A stretch of DNA of 31,576 bases from Fidelibacterota bacterium UBA6531 (GTDB lineage Bacteria > Fidelibacterota > Marinisomatia > Marinisomatales > TCS55), in contig DJKX01000046.1 of the NCBI GenBank assembly GCA_002436185.1, forward strand, positions 12,984-44,559, in the 5' to 3' direction. The position numbers and the translations under genes were made by a program. Every line of letters starts with the position of its first letter. Positions within the stretch are counted from its first letter, which is position 1. The notes beneath the pieces were generated by a model that was not told the DNA's origin, did not search any database, and saw only the letters and a program-made list of their open reading frames with translations. Of this stretch, positions 1 to 7,706 are shown piece by piece.

Positions 1-295
1 TCCAGATCAACCTGTAATGCCTGGAGTACTGATTCTAGAATCTATGGCTCAAGCCGGTGCGTTTCTTACGCTGAATTCAGTTGATAATCCCATGAGTAAA
101 AATATGTTCTTTTCAGCCGTTGAAAAAGCCAAGTTTCGTAAACCAATTATTCCTGGTGATCAAGTTAGGGTAGAAATGGAATTGCTGAAAATTCGGATGA
201 ATGCAGTTAAACTTCGCGGTAATGCTTATGTCGATGATAAAATCGTTACAGAAGCCATAATCATGGCAAATATTGTTGACCGCGCTGGAGCGTAA
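1..295 (+). CDS. fabZ: 3-hydroxyacyl-ACP dehydratase FabZ (C-terminal part, 5' end outside window)
   Basis: The reading frame is open from base 2 and runs into the window edge, so this is the C-terminal ~97 residues of a longer protein. The opening residues PDQPVMPGVLILESMAQAG match the FabZ hot-dog-fold signature (PxxPVMPGVLxLExMAQ). The Glu in ILES is the family's catalytic acid; the catalytic His lies upstream, outside the window. FabZ dehydrates 3-hydroxyacyl-ACP in the cytoplasmic type II fatty acid cycle. In many FCB bacteria FabZ is fused behind LpxC; whether that is so here cannot be seen. lpxA begins 2 nt after the stop, the classic pairing of fatty acid and lipid A synthesis. The ATG at 17 is internal, not a start. 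Confidence 0.93.
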   Translation, partial: PDQPVMPGVLILESMAQAGAFLTLNSVDNPMSKNMFFSAVEKAKFRKPIIPGDQVRVEMELLKIRMNAVKLRGNAYVDDKIVTEAIIMANIVDRAGA

Positions 296-297
296 CT

Positions 298-1071
298 ATT
301 TCTACACTCATCCATCCTGCTGCTCTTGTATCAAATGGAGCAAAACTGGGGAACAATGTTTCGGTAGGCCCTTTTACCCTAGTTGAAAGCAATGTAACAA
401 TCGGCGATGATTCCAGCATTGGAAATAATACAACGGTTAAAGCAGGAACGAGGATTGGCAAAAATACCCACATTTTTCATAATTGTTCCATAGGAGAAAT
501 TCCTCAAGATCTAAAATTTGGCGGTGAAGAAACCACAACCTCAATTGGCGACAATGTTACTATTCGAGAATCAGTCACTATTAATCGAGGAACGTCCGCC
601 AGGGGGTGTACAGAGATTGGAAATAATGTTTTATTAATGGCCTGTACTCATGTGGCCCATGATTGTATTCTAGGTAATAATGTGATTATGGCAAACTTAA
701 CAACTTTGGGAGGACATGTAGAACTTGGGGATTGGGTTTCTTTGGGAGGCGGCGTCCTCGTCCATCAATTTTCTAAAGTCGGCGCCCATGTCTTTATCGG
801 TGGAGGTTTTCGGATAGTACAAGACGTCCCTCCTTTTATTCTTGGTGCCGGAGAGCCACTCCAGTATAGTGGAATAAACCAGATTGGTTTACGCCGTCGT
901 GGGTTTAATGGAAATGTCAGAAAATTAATTAAGGAAGCGTATAGACTGTATTTCAGGTCAGGCTTAAACCGAAAAGAAGCCCTTGAAAAAATCAAAACAG
1001 ATTTAGAACAAACAAATGAAATAACTTTGATAATCAATTTTATAGAATCCAGTGATCGTGGTATAATTTGA
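298..1071 (+). CDS. lpxA: UDP-N-acetylglucosamine acyltransferase LpxA with probable ATT start
   Basis: This enzyme performs the first step of lipid A synthesis, moving a 3-hydroxyacyl chain from ACP to UDP-GlcNAc. The protein shows repeated hexapeptides of a left-handed beta helix (for example IGDDSS, IGNNTT, IGDNVT) and the motif THVAHDC, whose His121 corresponds to the catalytic His125 of E. coli LpxA. The frame closes upstream at a TGA at 277-279, and there is no in-frame ATG, GTG or TTG before residue 114 (ATG at 637). Starting at 637 would delete half of the helix. Starting at ATT 298 gives the family N-terminus MSTLIHPAALV and 257 residues, against 262 in E. coli. A GGAG at 287-290 sits 7 nt before it. 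The start codon is therefore inferred. It follows fabZ by 2 nt and is probably translationally coupled. Confidence 0.92.
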   Translation: MSTLIHPAALVSNGAKLGNNVSVGPFTLVESNVTIGDDSSIGNNTTVKAGTRIGKNTHIFHNCSIGEIPQDLKFGGEETTTSIGDNVTIRESVTINRGTSARGCTEIGNNVLLMACTHVAHDCILGNNVIMANLTTLGGHVELGDWVSLGGGVLVHQFSKVGAHVFIGGGFRIVQDVPPFILGAGEPLQYSGINQIGLRRRGFNGNVRKLIKEAYRLYFRSGLNRKEALEKIKTDLEQTNEITLIINFIESSDRGII

Positions 1072-1787
1072 AATGGTACAAACAGAATATGATTTTTCGT
1101 TTTTTAATATATTGTCTAATCTTTACTTCTTTTTTAACAAGTCAGTGGATATCGTTTGATTTATCAAAGGCGGATGCGGCAACATTTGATAAACAAGTTG
1201 AACCTACTATAATATCATCTGTATTAACCGGCGGTCGTTCGACCTTATTAAATTTGACTCCAAACCAGCGGTTAGGTATTGCAGTTTCCATGCCAATTGG
1301 GTGGGATATAGCAAAGACCTCTTATCAATTAAATCCTTTTATCCATCCATTCATGGTTGAAGGGCAGTTTTTAATCACAGAAAATCTAGTGCTTAAAGGG
1401 AAAATGAATATGTTTTCCAATGGTGAAGAATCTGTTCAAGTTGCTGGATACGGTTGTAATTATTTAGCAAATTCATGGTTCTCAAGTGTTTCAATAGGCT
1501 GGCTGGAAGGACCGAAACATTTACGTGTACGCTTCGTTGATACAGCTGTCACTATGAAGAAGTCACTATTTAACATGCCCGCATTTTTTGGTGCTGGATT
1601 TAACAAATATAGAGGAAATATTCTTGGATTAAATAGTGATGAATTACCCGGGAAAATAGAAAATTCAATTTCGTATTTAATTGCAGGAACTGAACTTCAA
1701 TTCTCTGGTATAGATATAGAATTACAAACCCAAATTCATTTTAAATTCGTACAATTTAACGTTACAATTTTCCGTTTATTTTTCTAA
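1068..1787 (+). CDS. exported protein of unknown function, possibly outer-membrane beta-barrel
   Basis: I do not recognise the family. The 239-residue protein opens with a positively charged n-region and a hydrophobic stretch (FLIYCLIFTSFLT) typical of a signal peptide. The rest is rich in alternating hydrophobic and polar residues with aromatic positions, and it ends in Phe-Phe, which would suit a beta-barrel or other beta-rich envelope protein; this is inference. The chosen start is a TTG at 1068 whose TTGA overlaps the lpxA stop by 4 nt. An ATG at 1089 would also leave a signal peptide, and neither has a clear ribosome site. The stop overlaps the dxr start by 1 nt (TAATG), so the gene is co-translated inside the fabZ-lpxA-dxr-rseP run and probably serves the envelope. 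Confidence 0.72.
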   Translation: MKWYKQNMIFRFLIYCLIFTSFLTSQWISFDLSKADAATFDKQVEPTIISSVLTGGRSTLLNLTPNQRLGIAVSMPIGWDIAKTSYQLNPFIHPFMVEGQFLITENLVLKGKMNMFSNGEESVQVAGYGCNYLANSWFSSVSIGWLEGPKHLRVRFVDTAVTMKKSLFNMPAFFGAGFNKYRGNILGLNSDELPGKIENSISYLIAGTELQFSGIDIELQTQIHFKFVQFNVTIFRLFF

Positions 1788-2932
1788 TGACAATAAAATT
1801 ATCTATACTTGGTTCAACAGGATCTATTGGGGAAAACACTTTACGTGTTGCTGATAATCTTGGTCAGAAATTTGATATTACTTATTTAACTGCGAATAGA
1901 AATTCAGATAAATTGATTGCACAGGCGAAAAAATATACACCTAAAGCTGTTGCAATAATTGATGAAAAAGCGGGTAAAAAAGTATCATCTGCATTACAGG
2001 ATAACATTGAAGTATTAACCGGTAGAGAAGGATTATTAGAATTAGCTGGTCGAGATGACGTTGATATTGTTATGAACGGTTTGGTGGGGAGTGCCGGGAT
2101 GGAACCAACATTAAGATCGATTGAAGCCGGCGTAAATGTTGCCTTAAGTAACAAAGAAAGCCTGGTGATGGCCGGTTCAATTATAGAAACAGCCAAAAAG
2201 AAATCCGGAGCAGCACTATTTCCTGTTGATAGTGAACATTCAGCGATTTGGCAATGTTTGGCAGGTGAAAAAATAGCGGATGTGAGGAAAATAATTCTAA
2301 CAGGCAGTGGAGGCCCATTCAGAACAAGAGAAATATATACGTTTAAAGACATAACACCTGAAGAAGCACTCCATCACCCAAACTGGAATATGGGCAATAA
2401 AATAACAATTGATTCTGCCACCATGATGAACAAAGGATTGGAAGTTATTGAAACAAGATGGCTTTTTGGATTACTTGCTGATGAAATTGATATTGTTATT
2501 CATCCCCAATCAATTATTCATTCCATGATTGAATTTGTTGACAAATCAGTCAAGGCCCAATTGGGTGTACCCGATATGAAAATCCCTATTCAATATGCTC
2601 TGACGTATCCCCGTCGCAGCTCTGCAAATTGGGAGGAGTTGGATCTGATAAAATCCGGACAGCTCACTTTTGAAGAACCAGATCTGGAAAAATTCCCCTG
2701 CATTAAATTGGCGTATGAGGCTCTTCGTGCCGGAGGTTCAACACCTGCTGTATTAAATGTTGCTAACGAACAAGCAGTGTATCGCTTTTTAGATGGTGAA
2801 ATAAAATTTACTGAAATACCGGCAATAATAGAAAAAGCATGTGCGAATCATCATTATATTTCTGAACCAACTTTAGAAGATTTACTGGCATTGGAACTCT
2901 GGGCAACCGAATTTGTTAATGCGTATAATTAA
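1787..2932 (+). CDS. dxr: 1-deoxy-D-xylulose 5-phosphate reductoisomerase
   Basis: This is the cytoplasmic MEP-pathway enzyme that converts DXP to 2-C-methyl-D-erythritol 4-phosphate with NADPH, feeding isoprenoid, quinone and undecaprenyl carrier synthesis. The 381 residues are about family length. Visible features are the NADPH-binding motif GSTGSIG (9-15), SNKESLV (121-127), the metal-binding Asp148 and Glu150 in PVDSEHSAIWQ, and the substrate-loop block HPNWNMGNKITIDSATMMNK followed by Glu219 in GLEVIE, matching E. coli Asp150, Glu152 and Glu231. The ATG overlaps the preceding stop by 1 nt. rseP starts 13 nt downstream, and dxr-rseP adjacency is common in bacteria. Confidence 0.97.
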   Translation: MTIKLSILGSTGSIGENTLRVADNLGQKFDITYLTANRNSDKLIAQAKKYTPKAVAIIDEKAGKKVSSALQDNIEVLTGREGLLELAGRDDVDIVMNGLVGSAGMEPTLRSIEAGVNVALSNKESLVMAGSIIETAKKKSGAALFPVDSEHSAIWQCLAGEKIADVRKIILTGSGGPFRTREIYTFKDITPEEALHHPNWNMGNKITIDSATMMNKGLEVIETRWLFGLLADEIDIVIHPQSIIHSMIEFVDKSVKAQLGVPDMKIPIQYALTYPRRSSANWEELDLIKSGQLTFEEPDLEKFPCIKLAYEALRAGGSTPAVLNVANEQAVYRFLDGEIKFTEIPAIIEKACANHHYISEPTLEDLLALELWATEFVNAYN

Positions 2933-2945
2933 TAGGTAAAATTTA

Positions 2946-4118
2946 ATGACAACTCTTTGGGCAACAATCATTGTATTAGGTGTTCTTGTAACTGTTCACG
3001 AACTAGGACATTTTCTGGCAGCGCGATCTGTGGGTGTGCGAGTAGATAGGTTTTCAATAGGATTCCCTCCACGGCTGTTTACGTTTACTTCAATTGCCGA
3101 CGGCTGGTTATTCAGAATTTTCTTTTATCATCGTAATGAAGAAAATAGAATTGTCTGGGGCCCCATATTAGAAAAAATAATTGGAAATAAAAATCGTATA
3201 GGGAGCAATACTGAATATTGTTTGGCCATTATTCCTTTAGGCGGTTACGTAAAAATGGCTGGGACAATAGACGAAAGCCTTGACGATAATATAAAATACG
3301 CTGATGATGAATTAATGAGCAAAACATCCTTACAGCAAATTTGGGTCATGAGTGCCGGTGTAATCATGAATATCCTGCTGGCATTTGTTCTGTTTTCAGG
3401 AATCGCAAAATATATGGGTATCCCCGAACTAAGTGATGATCCTGTAATTGCTCAATTGGTACCAGACATGCCGGCTGAAGCCGCTGGTCTGCAAGTCGGG
3501 GATCAAATTTTGGCAGTAGATGGTGAATCAATAGAAACATGGACTGATATTTCAACACGTATCCACGAAAAACCAAACACACCTATCGAATTAAAAATTC
3601 AGAGGAATACAAAAAAATTTGATCTTGCCATAACAACAAAATATCAAGTAGCAGTCATTGACGGTCATATCGATACACTCGGTGCTATTGGTATCATTCA
3701 GAATTATAATTTTCGACCCATTGGAATGGTTGAAGCAGTCCAAGCAGGTTCGATCGCAACAGTTAATGGTTTTGGAATGATTGTAATGTCATTATCCATG
3801 TTGGCTAGCGGAGATGCGTCGATGAAAGATATCGGCGGGCCTATTATGATCGCTCAATTAGCAGGAGAAACAGCCAGGGCAGGATGGACAGCACTGCTGA
3901 CGTTTATGGCTTTGATCAGCTGTAATTTGGCCTTTATTAATATATTACCCATCCCGGGACTGGACGGCGGACATATCTTTATTATCCTTATTGAGGGCAT
4001 TATACGCCGGAAATTGACTATTAAAACACGAATGATCATCCAGCAGGTTGGAATGGCATTTTTATTGTTATTGATTGCGACAGTGATCGTAAACGATATC
4101 AGTCGACTTTTCGGTTAA
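2946..4118 (+). CDS. rseP: RseP-type site-2 membrane zinc metalloprotease
   Basis: This is an inner-membrane intramembrane protease (M50) that cleaves transmembrane anchors, classically anti-sigma factors, and clears signal-peptide remnants. The 390 residues show the zinc motif HELGH (18-22) in the first transmembrane segment, the PLGGYVKM beta-strand motif, one PDZ domain (AAGLQVGDQILAVDGE) and the third zinc ligand region in PIPGLDGGH. There is a single PDZ, as in the B. subtilis type, whereas E. coli RseP has two. Roughly 40 extra residues lie between the first membrane segment and PLGGYVKM, a region usually much shorter. It follows dxr by 13 nt. Its last 20 bases overlap the convergent DUF3108 gene, so any terminator must lie within coding sequence. 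Confidence 0.95.
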   Translation: MTTLWATIIVLGVLVTVHELGHFLAARSVGVRVDRFSIGFPPRLFTFTSIADGWLFRIFFYHRNEENRIVWGPILEKIIGNKNRIGSNTEYCLAIIPLGGYVKMAGTIDESLDDNIKYADDELMSKTSLQQIWVMSAGVIMNILLAFVLFSGIAKYMGIPELSDDPVIAQLVPDMPAEAAGLQVGDQILAVDGESIETWTDISTRIHEKPNTPIELKIQRNTKKFDLAITTKYQVAVIDGHIDTLGAIGIIQNYNFRPIGMVEAVQAGSIATVNGFGMIVMSLSMLASGDASMKDIGGPIMIAQLAGETARAGWTALLTFMALISCNLAFINILPIPGLDGGHIFIILIEGIIRRKLTIKTRMIIQQVGMAFLLLLIATVIVNDISRLFG

Positions 4119-4812
4119 CTATTTCCTTCAGTTTCAAATGCATGGACCCAAATTTCAGTTTAATCTGAATTTGAATGGGTAATCGTTTTTCATCATCACT
4201 GAACCAAATTTGCATATCTCCTTCATTTTTAAATAATGCTTTCCCTTGTTGAAATGGTTTAACAACAAGGCAACTGAATGTACCGGCTCGTGTTTTTACA
4301 GTTTCCTTTCCAGTAACAGCTAATTTGAAAGGAGTTGTTTTCTTATTTTCGAAAGATGTGAATTCCAATAATTGCCCTACATTTAAAGGAATGGATCGTA
4401 AATAGTAAAAAAGAGAGTAAGGATCTCGTACAGGCTCTGCAATTTCTACAGTGTCAGAATTAATAATTGCCAGTGAGGCATCATAATAGATAATAGTGTG
4501 AATTTTCTTATGGTAATTGCCTTCCCTCAAATTCTTTTTTAATTGGTGAGTAAAAAGATCTGTTTCATCTAACCAAATATCAATCTGATCTCTCAATTTA
4601 TACAAACGATCAAATGTGGGATTAGTACTAGCCTTGAATCTGGCATGATATGTTCCTACACCATTGATTGATTCATGACCAAGCACTTCAAGTGAAGCGT
4701 GGCCCGAAGGAATAATATTGAATTTTGCTGAATAAACCAGTTTTTCTCCTAATTGAAAAGGCAAATTCTGTCCATTTAATATTGCTATTAGAATAAATAA
4801 GAAAAATCGCAT
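4099..4812 (-). CDS. DUF3108 family exported protein
   Basis: The 237-residue protein starts with a short signal peptide (MRFFLFILIAILNGQN). It then has the DUF3108 pattern: a GEKLVYSAKFNIIPSGHASLEV-like opening split by turns, a central Y..R.IPL block and a C-terminal PIQIQIKLKFGSMHLKL strand pair. DUF3108 proteins are exported beta-rich proteins of unclear function; a role in envelope or glycan handling is only a guess. It is the third gene of a minus-strand trio behind the acyltransferase and TsaC, starting 1 nt after the TsaC stop. Its 3' end overlaps rseP by 20 nt in convergent orientation. Confidence 0.82.
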   Translation of the reverse strand: MRFFLFILIAILNGQNLPFQLGEKLVYSAKFNIIPSGHASLEVLGHESINGVGTYHARFKASTNPTFDRLYKLRDQIDIWLDETDLFTHQLKKNLREGNYHKKIHTIIYYDASLAIINSDTVEIAEPVRDPYSLFYYLRSIPLNVGQLLEFTSFENKKTTPFKLAVTGKETVKTRAGTFSCLVVKPFQQGKALFKNEGDMQIWFSDDEKRLPIQIQIKLKFGSMHLKLKEIVNRKVD

Positions 4813-4813
4813 T

Positions 4814-5386
4814 TCAATTTCTCAATTGCACCAGTTCGCCATGTACAAGTTTATAAATACTTGACCCTTTATTTCTTTCTAAATTTCCTCCATTTACAAA
4901 AAGATTAATTTCATCTTGAAATTCTTCCAGAATTTTAGCGGGATCATTTAATGCTCTACTTTTGTGCCGGTTTACGCTTGTTGTTGTAATAGGATTTAAA
5001 GATTTTTTTGCCAATTGATTGCAGAATGTATTATTGGGTATTCTCACGCCAAGAGTTTGATTTTTACCTAATATTTTATGACTGACTATTCCTTTCCTAA
5101 CAGGAATGATTATAGTTGATTGTCCTTTCAGATTTTCCTCAACCAATTTTATGTCATTGTTAGAAATATGACTCCAGCTTAATACAGTATGACTGTTTGG
5201 AGCCAAGACACTCATAGGTCCATTACGTCTTTTAATTAGATTTAATTTTTCAATCGCTTCATCATTGGCAGCATCAACACCAAAGCCATAAATAGTATCC
5301 GTTGGATAAATAATGATTCCACCATCTTCGATTACTTTTAATGCTGTAATAACTGCATCTTTATTATGTACATCAATTTCGATCAT
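4814..5386 (-). CDS. tsaC: Sua5/YciO/YrdC threonylcarbamoyl-AMP synthase
   Basis: This cytoplasmic enzyme makes threonylcarbamoyl-AMP from threonine, bicarbonate and ATP, the first step of the universal t6A37 tRNA modification. The family motif GGIIIYPTDTIYGFGVDA lies at residues 22-39 and is followed by the basic block IKRRNGPMSVLA and the LGVRIPNN motif. At 190 residues it is the short TsaC-like form without the C-terminal Sua5 domain. YciO paralogues look similar, so the exact subgroup is not certain. The start ATG overlaps the acyltransferase stop by 4 nt (ATGA), giving translational coupling. Confidence 0.9.
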   Translation of the reverse strand: MIEIDVHNKDAVITALKVIEDGGIIIYPTDTIYGFGVDAANDEAIEKLNLIKRRNGPMSVLAPNSHTVLSWSHISNNDIKLVEENLKGQSTIIIPVRKGIVSHKILGKNQTLGVRIPNNTFCNQLAKKSLNPITTTSVNRHKSRALNDPAKILEEFQDEINLFVNGGNLERNKGSSIYKLVHGELVQLRN

Positions 5387-6249
5387 AAAACTATAGGTGG
5401 TTTAGTTTTCCAACGGCGATGAAACCAGAAATACTGTTCAGGAAATTCTCTAACTTTTTCTTCTAATAGTGTCGTATATGCTTGTGTGATGGATTCTACT
5501 GTACTTTCTCCTTCAGGGACGATAGGTTGGATATGGATTTTATAAATCCCATTTTGTTTAACATGACACGTGATGAAAAACATATCTGAACCTGTCTGCA
5601 AATGGAAACGTGCGACACCCTTAGGTGTTGAAGACGGTGTATTGAAAAAGTTAACAAACACCCCTCGCTTTTTTGCATCTTGATCACTGCCTAAAATTAA
5701 AATTTTATTTTCTTTTAAAACGCGATGCATATGTTTTAATGACGATTTGCGAAAAATCATCCTCATACCGGTATTTTCCCGGAATTCCCTGAAAAAAATA
5801 TCAGCACCCCTGTTTTTTTGTCTTAAGGCAACAGCAACACATGGATATCCGGAATATCCAAGCCAAGCAGACATTATTTCCCATTTGCTGAAATGTCCTG
5901 TAGCTAATATGATACCTTTACCCTTTGCCAATGATCTGTCCAATAATTCCTGACCTTCTACATCAATATCTATCAATTTGTATGATTTGGGGATTGATAA
6001 AAACTGTAGAAACATTTGAGCAAAAAACGAATACGTTTTTTTTAGGATCACTTGTCGATCACCATCGCTTTTTTCCGGAAAAGCAATTGAAATGTTTTTT
6101 AATGAATCTTTTTTCCGTAAACCAAGTAAGGAATATGCAACCCTTGCTAATCTGATACCCAGCCTATCTCGTTCAGCTTCCGAAAGACTGCGCAGCCAGC
6201 CGGAAAAAAGTGTTAGTGATGCATAGGATAATTTATGATGAAATTGCAT
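5383..6249 (-). CDS. LpxL/HtrB-type lipid A acyltransferase
   Basis: The 288-residue protein belongs to the lysophospholipid/lipid A late acyltransferase family, which adds secondary acyl chains to the lipid A precursor at the inner membrane. The catalytic HX4E motif is His119-FSKW-Glu124 in ATGHFSKWE. It is followed by a conserved block with GSDQDAKKRGVFVNFF and the substrate motif STPKGVARF. The N-terminal ~40 residues form an amphipathic membrane-associated start (LTLFSGWLRSLSEAER). The start ATG at 6249 lies 95 bases from the divergent NfeD-type gene. It leads a three-gene unit with tsaC and the DUF3108 gene. The acyl donor and position cannot be told from sequence. Confidence 0.92.
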   Translation of the reverse strand: MQFHHKLSYASLTLFSGWLRSLSEAERDRLGIRLARVAYSLLGLRKKDSLKNISIAFPEKSDGDRQVILKKTYSFFAQMFLQFLSIPKSYKLIDIDVEGQELLDRSLAKGKGIILATGHFSKWEIMSAWLGYSGYPCVAVALRQKNRGADIFFREFRENTGMRMIFRKSSLKHMHRVLKENKILILGSDQDAKKRGVFVNFFNTPSSTPKGVARFHLQTGSDMFFITCHVKQNGIYKIHIQPIVPEGESTVESITQAYTTLLEEKVREFPEQYFWFHRRWKTKPPIVL

Positions 6250-6283
6250 TGATTAATAAAATAACCTTTATTGATGGTAAATC

Positions 6284-6289
6284 TATAAT
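6284..6289 (+). promoter_or_regulatory. candidate -10 box for the NfeD-floA unit
   Basis: A perfect TATAAT sits in the 95-base gap between the divergent acyltransferase and the NfeD-type gene. No convincing -35 box stands 16-18 nt upstream. Transcription from it would begin near 6296, just on the start codons at 6297/6300, which favours the later ATG at 6345. This is a weak call based on one motif. Confidence 0.3.
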
Positions 6290-6344
6290 AATTTCTATGA
6301 TGAGAGTATTGAAATTACCAATGAATTGGGGTAACATCATTGGA

Positions 6345-7688
6345 ATGAGAATCCCCATATTAATATCTTTATTTATTCAATTCCTTGCAGCAGAACCGAT
6401 TGTCTTTCGAGTTCCGATTCAGGGAACGATTGATTTAGGACTCCCTCCCTTTATTGAAAGAACTATCGCAGCAGCGGAAGAAGCAGATGCAGCAGCTATT
6501 ATTTTTGATATAGATACGTTTGGTGGACGAGTAGACGCTGCGACTCAAATCAAGGACGCCATTCTTGATTCTGATGTTTTGACGGTTGCGTTTATAAATA
6601 GACGAGCTATTTCCGCAGGAGCATTAATTTCTTTATCGTGTGAAATAATTTATATGACTGGTGGCGGTACAATTGGAGCTGCGACAGCTGTGGATATGCA
6701 AGGCAAAAAAGCATCAGAAAAAGTAATCAGCTATATGCGAGAAGAAATGGCTTCTACGGCTGAAAATAGGAACCGTAATACAAAGATTGCTACTGGGATG
6801 GTAGATGAGGAATTATCATTTACTCATTTAATTATTGATGGTGATTCTGTAGAAGTGGTTGACTTGGAAGGACGGAAAGAAGGGAAACTAATTACGCTGA
6901 CAACTGAAAAAGCATTGAAGTACAAAATAGCGGATGGCGAAACAGAAACATTTGATGATGTTCTATCTAAACTGGGAATATCCAATGCTTCAATTCGAGC
7001 ATCAAAAGAAAACTGGTCAGAAAATTTTGTCCGCTTTTTAACTAACCCTGTTGTTGCTTCTTTGTTAACAACGTTTGGGTTTCTAGGAATTTTATTTGAA
7101 TTACAAAGCCCAGGCTGGGGGATCCCAGGTACGTTCGGCGCTGTATGCCTGGCCTTGTCTTTGGGAGCATCTTATATTGTTCGGCTTGCCACAATGACGG
7201 ATTTATTAATTGTTTTTGTGGGTGTTATCTTGCTCTTGGTGGAGGTTCTTTTAATTCCCGGGTTTGGTATAGCCGGTATTTCAGGCATTGGAATTATATT
7301 ATGGGGATTGTACGAATTACTCTTGCCCGATGTGCCTGTTGGTCAGGAAATTCACTCCATGGCACTGACAGGTCTAACCATTGGAATTGTAGGCGGGATT
7401 ATTGGTCTCGTGTTGCTTTTTAAGCTAATGACCAAAACTGAATTTTGGAAAAAACTGACTTCCCCAGCAGTTCAGAAAAAAGATGAAGGCTATAATTCTT
7501 CTATTGGTTTGGAAGATTTGATTGGACAGAAGGGTATAGCAGATACAGATTTGCGTCCATCCGGGTGGATTAATGTAGGAAATCAGCGAATTTTCGTCGT
7601 AACGGAAGGATCGTATATCGATCAAAATGATAATGTAATAATTCTGTCTGTAGATGGGAATAGAGTCGTTGTCAGAAAAATTAAATAA
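6345..7688 (+). CDS. NfeD-type membrane-bound ClpP-class serine protease
   Basis: This is the long NfeD protein: an N-terminal ClpP-like (S49/1510-N type) serine protease, several membrane segments and a C-terminal OB-fold NfeD domain. Counting from the chosen ATG, residues 1-16 form a signal peptide (MRIPILISLFIQFLAA). Ser90 in ISAGALIS is the expected nucleophile, Lys126 aligns with the family's catalytic lysine, and IGAATAV follows. Four to five transmembrane segments span about 235-370, and the OB fold with IGQKGIA ends the protein. The frame opens at 6210, but that would run into the divergent gene. ATG 6345 gives the best signal peptide; ATG 6300 is the alternative. floA follows by 18 nt. 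NfeD and flotillins act together in membrane-domain quality control. Confidence 0.93.
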   Translation: MRIPILISLFIQFLAAEPIVFRVPIQGTIDLGLPPFIERTIAAAEEADAAAIIFDIDTFGGRVDAATQIKDAILDSDVLTVAFINRRAISAGALISLSCEIIYMTGGGTIGAATAVDMQGKKASEKVISYMREEMASTAENRNRNTKIATGMVDEELSFTHLIIDGDSVEVVDLEGRKEGKLITLTTEKALKYKIADGETETFDDVLSKLGISNASIRASKENWSENFVRFLTNPVVASLLTTFGFLGILFELQSPGWGIPGTFGAVCLALSLGASYIVRLATMTDLLIVFVGVILLLVEVLLIPGFGIAGISGIGIILWGLYELLLPDVPVGQEIHSMALTGLTIGIVGGIIGLVLLFKLMTKTEFWKKLTSPAVQKKDEGYNSSIGLEDLIGQKGIADTDLRPSGWINVGNQRIFVVTEGSYIDQNDNVIILSVDGNRVVVRKIK

Positions 7689-7706
7689 ATATAAAGGAAA
7701 TTAATT

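Noticed and set aside
637..1071. lpxA starting at the first in-frame ATG (144 codons)
   Set aside because: It would remove half of the hexapeptide helix, while the upstream sequence in the same frame encodes a normal LpxA N-terminus.
1882..2352. 156-codon open frame antisense to dxr
   Set aside because: dxr has all catalytic motifs over this stretch; the antisense product matches nothing.
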